A stretch of 64,000 nt of DNA from an uncultured Acetatifactor sp. (GCA_910584235.1 CAJTZD010000019.1:3210-67209); one strand, 5' to 3'. Numbered from the stretch's first letter, positions 41,664 to 51,314 are shown. Made by a program: numbers and translations. Notes: a model not told the origin generated them from the letters alone.

Positions 41664-42719
41664 TCAGGGCTTCACCGGACAAAAATCGAAGCCTTTGTCC
41701 ATCTCTTCCGACAAACGTACCACAAAGGAACTCAGCAGTCTGATACAGTCCTGGATATCTTTCCAGCTGCCCACCTCCACGGAGCTGTGCATATAGCGCA
41801 GAGGAATGGAGACCAGCGCCATGGGAATGCCCTGGTCAGCCCGGTTCACTGTATCGCCGTCCGTGCCTGTGCGGCCTCCGGCGATTTCCCACTGGATTTT
41901 CATGTCCAGCTCCTGGGCCACCCGCTTCAGCAGGGCGTTCATGGGCTTGTTCACCGCGGAACCCATGCACAGCACCGGTCCGCAGCCCAGCTTCACCTCC
42001 CCGGTGTCACCCGGATTGGTACCGGGGGCATCGCTGGCCCAGGTCACGTCCACGGCAATGCAGCAGTCGGGCCTTAAGCGCGCGGCGGCATGGTAGGCAC
42101 CTCTGCCTGTGGTCTCCTCGCCTGTGGTGGTGGCGGCATAGATGCCCATGGAAGCGCCCTGCTTTGCCGCCTCCCTGGCAGCCTCCAGCACCACGAAAGC
42201 CCCGGTTCGGTCGTCCAGCCCGCGGCAGGTGAAGCAGTCGTTCATCAGCTCTCTGACGGATACATCCGCGCACACCGTGTCGCCTACGGCCACCGCGGCA
42301 GCGGCCTCCTCCCTGGAGGCGGCCCCGATGTCCACCAGCAGGTCGGACACCTTAATCTTGTCCTTTTTCACCAGGTCGGAGGAGGTGGCGATGACGCCGT
42401 TTACCTTGCTGCCCTCATGCCAGACCTGCACAGGCGAGCCCACATACAGCCTGGGGCTGACGCCGCCTGCCTCAGCCAGGTGGAGACGGCCCGATTCATT
42501 GATGTGGGTGACTACGAAACCGATTTCATCGATATGTCCGCAGAGCAGCACCTTGTGGGCGGCATCAGGATTCACTATGGAGACGGCATTTCCGCTGGGG
42601 TCTGTGAGCTGGGCATGGGCGAATTCTTTGCCGTAAGCCAGGGCTTTCTGCTGGATGACCTCCTCATAGCCGCTGACGGAGGGAGTGGATAGTAAATCTT
42701 TCAGGAATTCTCTGTTCAT
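41664..42719 (-). CDS. M42-family glutamyl aminopeptidase-like metallopeptidase
   Basis: Cytosolic dizinc peptidase of 351 residues. Metal and catalytic residues are seen in CGHIDEIGF, GLDDRTGA, TTGEETTGRGA, VDVTWASD and MHSSVE. The M42 family forms large tetrahedral dodecamers that trim peptides; some members have been called cellulases in error. GAGGAC before the ATG at 42719 fixes the start. It is divergent from the rhamnosidase gene. Confidence 0.92.
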   Translation of the reverse strand: MNREFLKDLLSTPSVSGYEEVIQQKALAYGKEFAHAQLTDPSGNAVSIVNPDAAHKVLLCGHIDEIGFVVTHINESGRLHLAEAGGVSPRLYVGSPVQVWHEGSKVNGVIATSSDLVKKDKIKVSDLLVDIGAASREEAAAAVAVGDTVCADVSVRELMNDCFTCRGLDDRTGAFVVLEAAREAAKQGASMGIYAATTTGEETTGRGAYHAAARLRPDCCIAVDVTWASDAPGTNPGDTGEVKLGCGPVLCMGSAVNKPMNALLKRVAQELDMKIQWEIAGGRTGTDGDTVNRADQGIPMALVSIPLRYMHSSVEVGSWKDIQDCIRLLSSFVVRLSEEMDKGFDFCPVKP

Positions 42720-42782
42720 AAGCAGTCCTCTTTTCTTATTTTGTATAGTTTTATATGGAATTTCTTGTGTCCGCTGATGCCC

Positions 42783-42811
42783 ATTATAACACATGGAAAA
42801 TGGAATGACAA
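42783..42811 (-). promoter_or_regulatory. Promoter of the M42 peptidase gene
   Basis: Minus strand TTGTCA (42806-42811) and TATAAT (42783-42788) with a 17-bp spacer. Confidence 0.78.
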
Positions 42812-42851
42812 TTCGGCCATGGCTGTGGTATGATGGATGTGGCGGCCGCGG

Positions 42852-42918
42852 CTGGTCAATTTTTGCAAAAGGAAATCAAGAATGTCATATTGCAGCAGCC
42901 TGTATAAGGCGTTATGCT
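42852..42918 (+). promoter_or_regulatory. Rhamnosidase promoter with bipartite activator motif, site 1
   Basis: CTGGTCAATTTTTG (42852-42865), ten bases, TCAAGAA (42876-42882), then TTGCAG (42890-42895) and TATGCT (42913-42918) 17 bp apart. The same two blocks occur before the sugar receptor at 47502-47568 with identical spacing: 24 bp between blocks and 61 bp from the first block to the -10. The blocks would sit near -45 to -75, the usual position for an AraC-type activator. Confidence 0.8.
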
Positions 42919-43119
42919 GGAGAAGAACGCCTGCTAAGCCGCAAGAAACTTTGGACATATCAGTGGCGGCGGGGAGGCGGGAGCAATCGCCGGAAGCAGA
43001 TTGCATGCCAGGTCACAGGTATTCTGCCTGGCGGGATGGCATTGTGTCCCTCAGGCGAATGGGGAATCCGCAGCGGGAAGAGGAGTTTGCGCTGCATGGA
43101 ACAGAAGGAGGAGCAAGGG

Positions 43120-45462
43120 ATGTGGAACGAGGCATTTTGGCTGGGACTGTCCAGAGCCGAGATTGAGGAGAAGAGGATTTATCAGGGCGATATGAACGGG
43201 AGATTCGTCTACTATCGCCTGGAGGTGGAGTTGGGGCAGCCCGCGCAGCTTACGGCGGACATCTGTGCCAATTCCAGATACCGTCTATGGATAAACGAAG
43301 AACCGGTTCTGTCCGGCCCCTGCCGTAGCGACAGGTTCAGACAGTATTATGAAACCGTGGAACTGGGGGAATATCTAAAGCCCGGGAAGAATGTGTTCGC
43401 GGTACAGGTGCTGCTCTGCGACAGCATGTACGTCAAGGAGGGCCCGGGGGATGACAGAGCGCCGCTCCACAGCGTGGAGACCCTGCCGGCGGGCCACAGG
43501 CTGGCCATGGAGGGCATCATAAAAGACGCGTCCGGCAACTGTCTGGCGGAGGTGACTACCGGGAAAGCTGCCTGGAGGGTCTGGCTGGACAATACCTGGT
43601 ATCTGACAAAGGACCCGGTGGTGAACGGGAACATGGGAGCCCTGACGGAGAAAATAGATTACAGGCGCGTTCCCGCCAACTGGAAGCGAATCTGCTTTGA
43701 CGATTCGGCCTGGCGGGCGGGGGAGAAGCTGGACATGGTGAAGAGCGGCTTTGAGATGCAGTTCGGCATCCTGAAGACCTTTATGATGGAAGAGCGCCCG
43801 ATTCCGCTTCTGTACGAGCGCCCGGATACCCTGGAGAAAGAATTGGGTGAGGCCGTGATGGGGGACAGGGACTATGTGACGGTGGAGCCGGGGCAGCGCT
43901 GCAGGCTGCTGTTCGACGCAGGCGCGGTGACCAATGCCTATATGCGCTATGAGACAGAGGGCGGAAAGGACGCGGAGCTGACTTTCATCTATTTCGAGAA
44001 ATTCACCAAAGGGATTGATGAGGTGAAGCGGGACGACTATGTCCATGGGGAGATTGGGAAGAACGGACAGGTAGACAGTATTGTCTTAAATGGAGAGAAG
44101 CTTTTATATGAGCCTTTCTGGTACCGGACCATGCGGTTTTTGCAGATAGAGATCAGGGCGGCGAAAGAGCCTGTGCGCTTCTACAGGCCAAAGCTTCGAA
44201 AGACCGGCTATCCCCTGAACCCGGGCTCCTGTGTGAAATCCAGTGCTCCCTGGGTGGAGCAGGTCTACGACATGTGCGTCAGGACGCTGCAAAGCTGCAT
44301 GATGGAGACGTACATGGACTGCCCTTTCTGGGAGCAGATGCAGTATCCCATGGACACCAGGCTCCAGGCCCTCTTCACCTATGTGTGCAGCGTGGACACC
44401 AGGCTGGCCCGCAAGGCTCTGCAGGATTTCCATGATTCCATGCTGCCCATGGGGCTGATTCAGGGCCGGGCCCCCAGCAATCCCAAGCAGATCATCTCCA
44501 CGTTTTCCCTGCACTATATCTTCATGCTGGCGGAATATTACAGGCGTACCGGGGATGGGGAGGTGCTGAAGCTTTACAGGGCGGACGTGGACATGATACT
44601 GGAATACTACGACAGGCATATCGGCACACGGGGGCTGGTGGAGAACCTGGGATATTGGGATTTCGTGGACTGGCAGGAGACCTGGCAGAACTCTGCAGGC
44701 CGTCCCGCCGCGGTGTCAAAGGGGCCGTCCACCATCATCAACCTGATGTACGGCATGGCGCTTTTGGATGGGGCCGAAATCAATGAGGCCACAGGGCGCG
44801 AGAGCCTTGCCGGAGAGTACAGGGACAGGCAGAGGAGCATCGCGAACCGGATTCAGGAACTGTGCTGGGATGCTGCCAGGGGAATGTACAGAGAGGGCCC
44901 GGAATACCAGGAGTTCTCCCAGCATGCCCAGAGCTGGGCGGTGCTGAACGGTATGCTGCCCAAAGAGGAGGCGGCAGAGCTGATGCGCAGGACTTTCGAG
45001 GAAAAAGACGTGCTGCGATGCTATTTCTCCACCTGCTATGAGCTGTTCCGGGCCTGCGAGAAAGCGGGCTGCTATGGGCTCACCAGGCAGCAGATGGACT
45101 GGTGGCTCAGACTCCTGGAGGAGCACTGCACCACATGCCCGGAGACGCCGTCCAATTCCAGGAGCGAGTGCCATGCCTGGAGCGCTCTGCCCATGTATGA
45201 GCTGCTTGCGGTTATGGCGGGCATCCGCAGGGAACAGGGCCGCCCGGACAGGGTGGAGATTCGTCCCCATATGGACTATGTGCCCGATCTGGAGGGGAGG
45301 ATGATCACCGAGTACGGAGACGTCACGTTCTGCTATGAGCCGGAGGGAAGCGGGATGCGGTATGAGATTGCGCTGCCGGAGGGCCTGACAGGACGTTTCG
45401 TGAAAGCGGACGGAGAGGCGGTTCAACTGAAAACAGGCAAGAATGTGATTGTGGACCTGTAG
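43120..45462 (+). CDS. GH78 alpha-L-rhamnosidase-like glycosidase
   Basis: Cytosolic glycosidase of 780 residues, no signal peptide. N-terminal beta-sandwich domains (about 1-340) precede the (alpha/alpha)6 barrel. CMMETYMDCPFWEQMQYPMD near residue 400 is the conserved GH78 active-site block containing the general acid Glu; the later ENLGYWDFVDWQETW, TCPETPSNSRSECHAWSALP and the C-terminal beta domain are also typical. GGAGG eight bases before the ATG at 43120 sets the start; a longer frame from 42793 would overlap the promoter. The enzyme should release L-rhamnose from oligosaccharides or plant glycosides after import. Confidence 0.9.
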   Translation: MWNEAFWLGLSRAEIEEKRIYQGDMNGRFVYYRLEVELGQPAQLTADICANSRYRLWINEEPVLSGPCRSDRFRQYYETVELGEYLKPGKNVFAVQVLLCDSMYVKEGPGDDRAPLHSVETLPAGHRLAMEGIIKDASGNCLAEVTTGKAAWRVWLDNTWYLTKDPVVNGNMGALTEKIDYRRVPANWKRICFDDSAWRAGEKLDMVKSGFEMQFGILKTFMMEERPIPLLYERPDTLEKELGEAVMGDRDYVTVEPGQRCRLLFDAGAVTNAYMRYETEGGKDAELTFIYFEKFTKGIDEVKRDDYVHGEIGKNGQVDSIVLNGEKLLYEPFWYRTMRFLQIEIRAAKEPVRFYRPKLRKTGYPLNPGSCVKSSAPWVEQVYDMCVRTLQSCMMETYMDCPFWEQMQYPMDTRLQALFTYVCSVDTRLARKALQDFHDSMLPMGLIQGRAPSNPKQIISTFSLHYIFMLAEYYRRTGDGEVLKLYRADVDMILEYYDRHIGTRGLVENLGYWDFVDWQETWQNSAGRPAAVSKGPSTIINLMYGMALLDGAEINEATGRESLAGEYRDRQRSIANRIQELCWDAARGMYREGPEYQEFSQHAQSWAVLNGMLPKEEAAELMRRTFEEKDVLRCYFSTCYELFRACEKAGCYGLTRQQMDWWLRLLEEHCTTCPETPSNSRSECHAWSALPMYELLAVMAGIRREQGRPDRVEIRPHMDYVPDLEGRMITEYGDVTFCYEPEGSGMRYEIALPEGLTGRFVKADGEAVQLKTGKNVIVDL

Positions 45463-45509
45463 GCATTCCGGCAGCGGCTTCTGCAGGGACTTTATCCGAC
45501 AAGCACCAC

Positions 45510-45700
45510 GAAGTCCGGCAGGAGTCATGAAGTCCGGCAGAAGCCACGAAGTCCGGCAGAAGCCACGAAGTCCGGCAGAAGCCATGAAGTCCGGCAGAAG
45601 CCATGAAGTCCGGCAGGAGTCATGAAGTCCGGCAGGAGTCATGAAGTCTGGCAGGAGTTACGAAGTCCGGCAGTAGACATAAAATCCGGCGGAACCACAA
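45510..45700 (+). repeat. 19-bp tandem repeat array
   Basis: About ten units with a strict 19-bp period, each GAAGTCCGGCAG followed by RAGYCAY. Units start at 45510, 45529, 45548, 45567 and so on to about 45681, where they degrade. A period of 19 does not preserve a reading frame, so it is not a protein repeat. The array fills the gap between the rhamnosidase and the histidine kinase genes. Confidence 0.95.
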
Positions 45701-45728
45701 AACCCGGTAGGGGAAAGAGGGAAAAGGC

Positions 45729-47471
45729 ATGGGAAAAAGGAAAATTGGAATCGTCTTTCAAAGGCTGTATATCCGATTCATAGTAATGATACTTGTGATC
45801 TATGCCTGCACAATTCTCATCTTTGCCACATATGCCGCATCACAGAGGAGCACACATATCCAGGCCATGCAGACCACTGTGCAGCAGGGTGCCGCCGTGC
45901 TGAAAGAGCAGCTGGACATTGTGGCAGATCTGGAGAAGATGCTGGTCAGCGACAGCCGCACAGAGGAGTTGGGGGAGGATGTCAACCTGGACGGCTACCA
46001 AAAGTCGCAGCTGGCGCTGGGCTTGATCGGCAGCATGCGCAACATGCAGTCCATGAACTATATCATCAAGGAGATCGCCATTTTGTTTCCGCACCAGGAG
46101 ATGGAACTGAGCACGGGGGCAGACGTGAGCAGAAAGGAATGCATCCCTGCCCCGAGACAGGAAAGCGACACGGCCCGCAGCCTGGTTTATAAGGAAGGAC
46201 AGGTGCAGATGGAACTTTGGTATCCGCTGACCCGCTCCATTGTGGAGGACTATGTGCCGGACTACGGAGTGCGGGTGACGCTGTCCGAGGAGTATCTTGA
46301 TGATCTTCTGGTGCTGTTCTCCGTGGAGAAAGGCTCAGGAGGCTTTTCCGTACTGAATAGGGGCGGGGAACTTTTGCAGATACCTGTTCATGGAGAGGAC
46401 GCGGAAAGGGTTATGGAGTGCTGGCGCAGGGAATGGGAGGAAGCAGACAGCCCGTCAAGCTTTCTGGGCAGAGGCAGATGCCTGGGAAAAAGCTTATTCT
46501 TTGTGTCGGAGGAGATTCCGGAATATGGCATTACATTAGTGTCTTACAGAGACGACAGATGGCTGGACGGCTCCATCATAACGGCTCTGCTGGTGATGGG
46601 CGGCGTTATCCTCCTGTTCGGCGGACTGTTTCTTATGATGCTGCGCCAGACCGATGAGATCGTGAACAAGCCTCTGCAGAAAGTGGTGCAGGCTTTTGAA
46701 AAGGTGCAGGAGGGGGATCTGAGCATCCGGATTTCCCATAAATATCAGGATGAATTCCAGTATATCTACTCTGCATTTAACAAAATGGTGGAGCGTATAG
46801 GGGAGCTGATAGAAAATGTGAAAGAACAGGCAAAACTCCTGCAGAACGCGGAGCTGATGCAGCTGCAGTCCCAGATCAATCCCCATTTCCTCTACAACAG
46901 CTTTTACCTCATCCGCATCATGGCCAAGAACGAATCCTACGAACAGATTACCGGCTTCGTCACATCCCTGGCCAAATACTATCGGTTCCTGAACAAGGAG
47001 GTGGAGCAGAACATTCCGCTTTCCAGGGAGGCGGAGCATATGGGGAACTACATCGACATCCAGCAGATGCGCTTCGGGGACAAGATCACGGTGGAGGTGG
47101 AAAAACTTCCGGAGGGCGCGGCGGCTTTCCTGGTGCCGAAGCTGATTCTGCAGCCAGTGGTGGAGAACGCATATAACTACGGCATGGCGGACATCCTACA
47201 GGACGGGCGCATCCAAGTGGGGTATGAGATAAAGGAGGGGTTTTTGTATATCCGGATAGAGGACAATGGCAGCGGCGGAAGCGAAGAGAATCTGGAGCGG
47301 ATGCGGGAATATATCAGGGATTACCAGGGGAGGGCCGCCGGCCACGCCCTGTCCAACATTGAGAGACGGCTGAAGCTGAGTTTCGGGGAGGAGAGCGGGA
47401 TATTTCTGGAGAAGAGCAGCCTGGGAGGGCTCTTAGTGACTCTGCGGATGGATATGTCTGTGCTGCTGTAG
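45729..47471 (+). CDS. Sensor histidine kinase, YesM type
   Basis: Membrane sensor kinase of 580 residues. Membrane segments near 16-37 and 283-305 flank an extracytoplasmic sensor region; a HAMP domain follows (KPLQKVVQAFEKVQEGDLSI). The His_kinase domain has LQSQINPHFLYNSFYLIRIM near residue 385, LQPVVENAYNYGM as N-box and IEDNGSGGSEE in the ATP site. GAGGG upstream supports the ATG. Its likely partner is the AraC-type response regulator at 53695. Confidence 0.9.
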   Translation: MGKRKIGIVFQRLYIRFIVMILVIYACTILIFATYAASQRSTHIQAMQTTVQQGAAVLKEQLDIVADLEKMLVSDSRTEELGEDVNLDGYQKSQLALGLIGSMRNMQSMNYIIKEIAILFPHQEMELSTGADVSRKECIPAPRQESDTARSLVYKEGQVQMELWYPLTRSIVEDYVPDYGVRVTLSEEYLDDLLVLFSVEKGSGGFSVLNRGGELLQIPVHGEDAERVMECWRREWEEADSPSSFLGRGRCLGKSLFFVSEEIPEYGITLVSYRDDRWLDGSIITALLVMGGVILLFGGLFLMMLRQTDEIVNKPLQKVVQAFEKVQEGDLSIRISHKYQDEFQYIYSAFNKMVERIGELIENVKEQAKLLQNAELMQLQSQINPHFLYNSFYLIRIMAKNESYEQITGFVTSLAKYYRFLNKEVEQNIPLSREAEHMGNYIDIQQMRFGDKITVEVEKLPEGAAAFLVPKLILQPVVENAYNYGMADILQDGRIQVGYEIKEGFLYIRIEDNGSGGSEENLERMREYIRDYQGRAAGHALSNIERRLKLSFGEESGIFLEKSSLGGLLVTLRMDMSVLL

Positions 47472-47501
47472 AAAATTGATGTCAGGACAGGCACAAATGA
47501 C

Positions 47502-47568
47502 CTGGTCAATTTTTGAATCGGGATGTCAAGAAAGTTCCATTGCCGGCATCCCGGTTTTTTTGTATGCT
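47502..47568 (+). promoter_or_regulatory. Sugar-importer promoter with bipartite activator motif, site 2
   Basis: CTGGTCAATTTTTG (47502-47515), ten bases, TCAAGAA (47526-47532), TTGCCG (47540-47545), 17 bp, TATGCT (47563-47568). All distances are the same as at 42852-42918 before the rhamnosidase, while the filler bases differ. Confidence 0.82.
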
Positions 47569-47625
47569 AAATCCAGAAAGAAAAACAACTCCCAAGGGTG
47601 GAGGAACACAAGGAGGAAGAGGAGC

Positions 47626-49302
47626 ATGAAAAAGAAACTGGTTCTTTTGCTGGCAGCGGCAATGGTGGCGGGTAGTCTGGCAGGATGCGGAAACGACAGC
47701 GGCAATAACGATTCCGGGGGGGCAAATGCGCTGCCGGAGGGAGATATGGATCCCAGGTTCAAGTATGAGGAGCCGGTAACACTGACGTCCTACTTTGAGA
47801 TTTCACCTACCATAGCGGCGGACTGGAATCAGGAGACCACATTGAACAGCGTCTACTACCAGAGGATGACAGAGGAGACCAATATCTCCATAGACTGGCA
47901 GTGGTTCGCGGCTCAGACCGCAGACGACTCCGAGCAGAAGAAGAGCGTGGCCATTGCCTCCGGCGAGATTCCCGATTTCATGATCGTGAACAGCTCACAG
48001 CTTTCCCTGCTTGCCAAAACCGACCTGATCAACCGAAACATCGGCAGGATCTTTGAAAAATACGCTTCCGAGGAGCTGATGTCCTGGACCACCGGTGAGG
48101 GACAGGCGGCGCTGGAATCAGCCAGCTACGGCGGCGAGGTCATCGCGATTCCCCTGGTGGACTCTTCCGTCGATACCTTGCCCATGCTGTGGATCCGCAG
48201 GGACTGGATTGAGAAGCTGAACCTGGAGATGCCTAAGACCATGGACGACCTCTACAACGTGATGGTGGCTTTCAGGGATCAGGATCCTGACGGAAACGGC
48301 CAAGCCGACACCATCGGCATGGTGCTCCACAACAATTTCCTCTCCGCGGGATTTGGAGACGCAGTGGGTGTCTTCAACGGCTTCGGCGCTTACCCGGGTA
48401 TCTGGGTGAAAGACGGGGAAGACAAGCTGAGATACGGCTCCATCATGGAAGAGAACAAGGCGGCGCTGGAGTATCTGGCGAAGATGTACCAGGAGGGACT
48501 GGTGGATAAGGACTTCTCCTCCAATGACGAAGTGAAAGCTTCCGAGGCGGCTGCTTCCGGGCGTGCCGGCATCCAATACGGTCTGATGTGGAACGCCAAC
48601 TGGCCTTTGAACACCACCGTACAGAACGACCCTGAAGCGGACTGGGTGACGCTGCCCCTGCCCTCTGCCACCGGCACTGACGCGCTGCCTCAGACCTCTC
48701 CCAGAATCACGGGCTATGTGGTGGTGAACAAGAACTGTGAACATCCCGAAGCCGTGGTACGCCTGCTGAACTTCTGGGTTGATAAATATGCTTATTCGGG
48801 TGATGAGTACAATGACTACCTGGTGACGGATTCCAATGGCACCCTGAATTTTCCCCTGCACTGGGTTATGCTAAAGACCTGGTTCCCGTTAAAGAACCTG
48901 ACAATCCATCAGCACATCGTGGAGGCCCTGGAGAAGAACGATGCCTCCAGCCTGAATGCGGAGGAGATGGTATCCTACAACGATATCCAGAAATACCTCT
49001 CCGGTGATATTGCCACCAGCTATGGCGGAATGAAGACATTCGGCAACGATATGTCCGCATTCGATACCATCCAGCACTATTATGAAGACAATGTATTCAT
49101 TATGAATGAGTTCACCACGGGCCCTACCCCTACCATGGGACAGAAGATGTCCACCGTGACAGACAAGGTGTCCGAGTATTACACAAAGGTAATCATGGGC
49201 ATTGAGTCCGTTGACAATTTCGACAAGTTCGTGGAGGAAGTGAACGCCCTGGGACTTGACAAGATCACCGAAGAACTGAATGAGTGGTATGCCGGCAAGT
49301 AA
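47626..49302 (+). CDS. Extracellular sugar-binding lipoprotein
   Basis: Lpl-type receptor of 558 residues. The signal peptide ends in the lipobox LAGC, followed by a short Asn/Gly/Ser spacer. Conserved binding-fold segments include WQWFAAQTADDSEQKKSVAI, PMLWIRRDWIEKLNLEMPKT and DQDPDGNGQADTIGM, an EF-hand-like calcium loop common in the family. AGGAGG-type sequence before the ATG at 47626 sets the start. Probably delivers rhamnose-containing oligosaccharides or glycosides to the two permeases downstream. Confidence 0.92.
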   Translation: MKKKLVLLLAAAMVAGSLAGCGNDSGNNDSGGANALPEGDMDPRFKYEEPVTLTSYFEISPTIAADWNQETTLNSVYYQRMTEETNISIDWQWFAAQTADDSEQKKSVAIASGEIPDFMIVNSSQLSLLAKTDLINRNIGRIFEKYASEELMSWTTGEGQAALESASYGGEVIAIPLVDSSVDTLPMLWIRRDWIEKLNLEMPKTMDDLYNVMVAFRDQDPDGNGQADTIGMVLHNNFLSAGFGDAVGVFNGFGAYPGIWVKDGEDKLRYGSIMEENKAALEYLAKMYQEGLVDKDFSSNDEVKASEAAASGRAGIQYGLMWNANWPLNTTVQNDPEADWVTLPLPSATGTDALPQTSPRITGYVVVNKNCEHPEAVVRLLNFWVDKYAYSGDEYNDYLVTDSNGTLNFPLHWVMLKTWFPLKNLTIHQHIVEALEKNDASSLNAEEMVSYNDIQKYLSGDIATSYGGMKTFGNDMSAFDTIQHYYEDNVFIMNEFTTGPTPTMGQKMSTVTDKVSEYYTKVIMGIESVDNFDKFVEEVNALGLDKITEELNEWYAGK

Positions 49303-49310
49303 GCAGCCTT

Positions 49311-49449
49311 TTGGGGAGTGGAGCTAAGAGGCTTCGCTCCCCAATGTTTATGTACAGACCCGTGCGCAAAGCACCATAGCGCTTGGAAAGATGCCGCTAA
49401 GGCGGCGCACTGGCCGTGCGGCGAGTAGGGGAAAGGCTTCCCCTGCTCG
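49311..49449 (+). terminator. Two hairpins between receptor and permease genes
   Basis: TTGGGGAG (49311-49318) pairs perfectly with CTCCCCAA (49337-49344). Further on, a 12-bp stem CGAGTAGGGGAA/TTCCCCTGCTCG (49422-49449) has a four-base loop. Neither has a strong T tract, so they may stabilise the receptor mRNA or attenuate read-through instead of terminating fully. Confidence 0.6.
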
Positions 49450-49496
49450 AATGGATAAGCAGTTTATGAGCGAAAGCGATAAAAGGAGAGGTTCCT

Positions 49497-50420
49497 ATGA
49501 AGCAGAAAAAGAGCTTGGGTACGATTATGAAGAGCGAGTGGCAGCTGCATGTGATGTTGCTCCCTGCCATTATTCTACTGATCATCTTCGCCTATCTCCC
49601 CATGGTGGGCATCGTTATTTCCTTTCAGGACTTTGTGCCCTCAGGCGGCATGAAAGGGTTCTTTACCTCCCAATGGGTGGGACTTGATAATTTCAGGTAT
49701 GTTTTCGGCATGAAAGACTTTCAGCAGGTGCTGACCAATACCCTTGTGATAGCCATCCTGAAGATCATAGCCGGAATCGCCGTGCCGCTTGTCTTGGCAC
49801 TGATGCTGAACGAGGTGGGCAACAGGGCTTTCAAAAAAGCCACACAGACAATCGTATATGTCCCTTACTTCCTGTCATGGGTGGTGCTGGGCGGCATCCT
49901 GGTGGATATCCTTTCCCCCAGCAGCGGCATCGTGAACACGCTGATTACAGCCCTGGGACATGAGCCCGTTTATTTCCTGGGCAATCCCAATACCATTCGG
50001 GGGACGCTGGTGGTCTCCGAGGTATGGAAAGGCTGCGGCTACAATATGGTCATCTTCCTTGCGGCACTGACAGGCATTGACCAAAGCCAGTATGAGGCGG
50101 CAAAGGTGGACGGAGCCGGGTATTTCAAGCAGATGCTCTACATAACGCTGCCGGGCATCCTGCCTCAGATTATCCTAGTGGCCGTGCTGGGGCTGGGCAA
50201 TATCCTGAACGCCGGATTCGACCAGGTGTTCAATCTCTACAGCCCCATTGTCTATGAAAAAGCGGATATCATAGACACTTTCGTATATCGTCTCGGCATG
50301 CTGAACCTGCAGTACAGCGTATCCACCGCGGTGGGATTGTTCAAGTCGGTGATTTCCTTTATCCTGATCACCATATCCTTTACCCTTGCGAAGAAATACG
50401 CAAACTATCAGATTTTTTAG
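49497..50420 (+). CDS. Sugar ABC transporter permease, LplB type
   Basis: 307 residues with six membrane segments. AYLPMVGIVISFQDFVPSGG is the usual first-segment signature and EAAKVDGAGYFKQMLYITLP the ATPase-docking loop. AGGAGAGG lies before the ATG. It pairs with the next permease. Confidence 0.92.
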   Translation: MKQKKSLGTIMKSEWQLHVMLLPAIILLIIFAYLPMVGIVISFQDFVPSGGMKGFFTSQWVGLDNFRYVFGMKDFQQVLTNTLVIAILKIIAGIAVPLVLALMLNEVGNRAFKKATQTIVYVPYFLSWVVLGGILVDILSPSSGIVNTLITALGHEPVYFLGNPNTIRGTLVVSEVWKGCGYNMVIFLAALTGIDQSQYEAAKVDGAGYFKQMLYITLPGILPQIILVAVLGLGNILNAGFDQVFNLYSPIVYEKADIIDTFVYRLGMLNLQYSVSTAVGLFKSVISFILITISFTLAKKYANYQIF

Positions 50421-50429
50421 GAGGCGGCT

Positions 50430-51314
50430 ATGAAAATAAAATCATCCCCTGCAAGAAAAGCATTTGTGGTCATCAATTACGTCATTTTGACTTTGATCAT
50501 GTTTATTTCCCTGTTTCCGCTGATCCATATTTTCGCGCTGTCCCTAAGTTCCAACTCTGCGGCCCAGGCCGGATGGGTGACGGTGCTTCCCGTGAACTTC
50601 ACGCTGGATTCCTATGAGTATATCCTGCAGAAGCCGGAATTCTTCAAGTCCTTTGGGGTGTCGGTGCTTCGTGTGGTATTGGGAACCGTCATCAGCGTGG
50701 CCCTGACTATCATCAGCGCTTACGCCATGTCCCAGCCGGACGAGAGGTTCCATGCCAGAAAGTATTATGTGTGGGTCTTCCTAGTGACCATGGTGTTCTC
50801 CGGCGGCCTGATTCCGCTGTTCATCGTAGTGAAGTCCGTGGGTATCTACAATTCCATCTGGGCTCTGGTACTGCCCAGCGCGGTGCAGACCTTTAACGTC
50901 ATATTGATGCTGAACTTCTTCCGGGGACTGCCCTATGCCCTGACGGAATCGGCGCTGATTGACGGGGCCAATCATTTCCAGATCATGGCGAAGATCGTGG
51001 TGCCCATCTCCAAGCCCTCTCTGGCTACGGTAGGCCTGTTCACCATGGTGAACCATTGGAACTCCTGGTTCGACGGCATGATTTACTTAAGCGATACAGC
51101 CAAGTATCCCATGCAGACCTATCTTCGGAACGTGATTAATTCCGTGGATGCTGCCAGCCTTGACTTGAACAGTGTAGGGGCCATGACCAACGTGTCTCAG
51201 AAGACCGTGACCGCGGCCCAGATTTTCGTGGCCATTATCCCGATTCTGCTGGTGTATCCTTTCCTGCAGAAGTACTTCATCAGCGGCATGACGCTGGGGA
51301 GCGTGAAAGAGTAG
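50430..51314 (+). CDS. Sugar ABC transporter permease, LplC type
   Basis: 294 residues, six membrane segments. ESALIDGANHFQIMAKIVVP is the ATPase-docking loop and FLQKYFISGMTLGSVKE the typical C-terminus. Nine bases separate it from the gene before; GGAGG precedes its ATG. No ATPase gene is present in the operon. Confidence 0.93.
   Translation: MKIKSSPARKAFVVINYVILTLIMFISLFPLIHIFALSLSSNSAAQAGWVTVLPVNFTLDSYEYILQKPEFFKSFGVSVLRVVLGTVISVALTIISAYAMSQPDERFHARKYYVWVFLVTMVFSGGLIPLFIVVKSVGIYNSIWALVLPSAVQTFNVILMLNFFRGLPYALTESALIDGANHFQIMAKIVVPISKPSLATVGLFTMVNHWNSWFDGMIYLSDTAKYPMQTYLRNVINSVDAASLDLNSVGAMTNVSQKTVTAAQIFVAIIPILLVYPFLQKYFISGMTLGSVKE

Noticed and set aside
45323..45642. Minus-strand frames with repeated SCRTSW/LLPDF-like peptides
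   Set aside because: They come from the 19-bp tandem repeat, whose period changes frame at each unit.
45510..45700. CRISPR array
   Set aside because: Units are directly adjacent with no spacers, and no cas gene is present.
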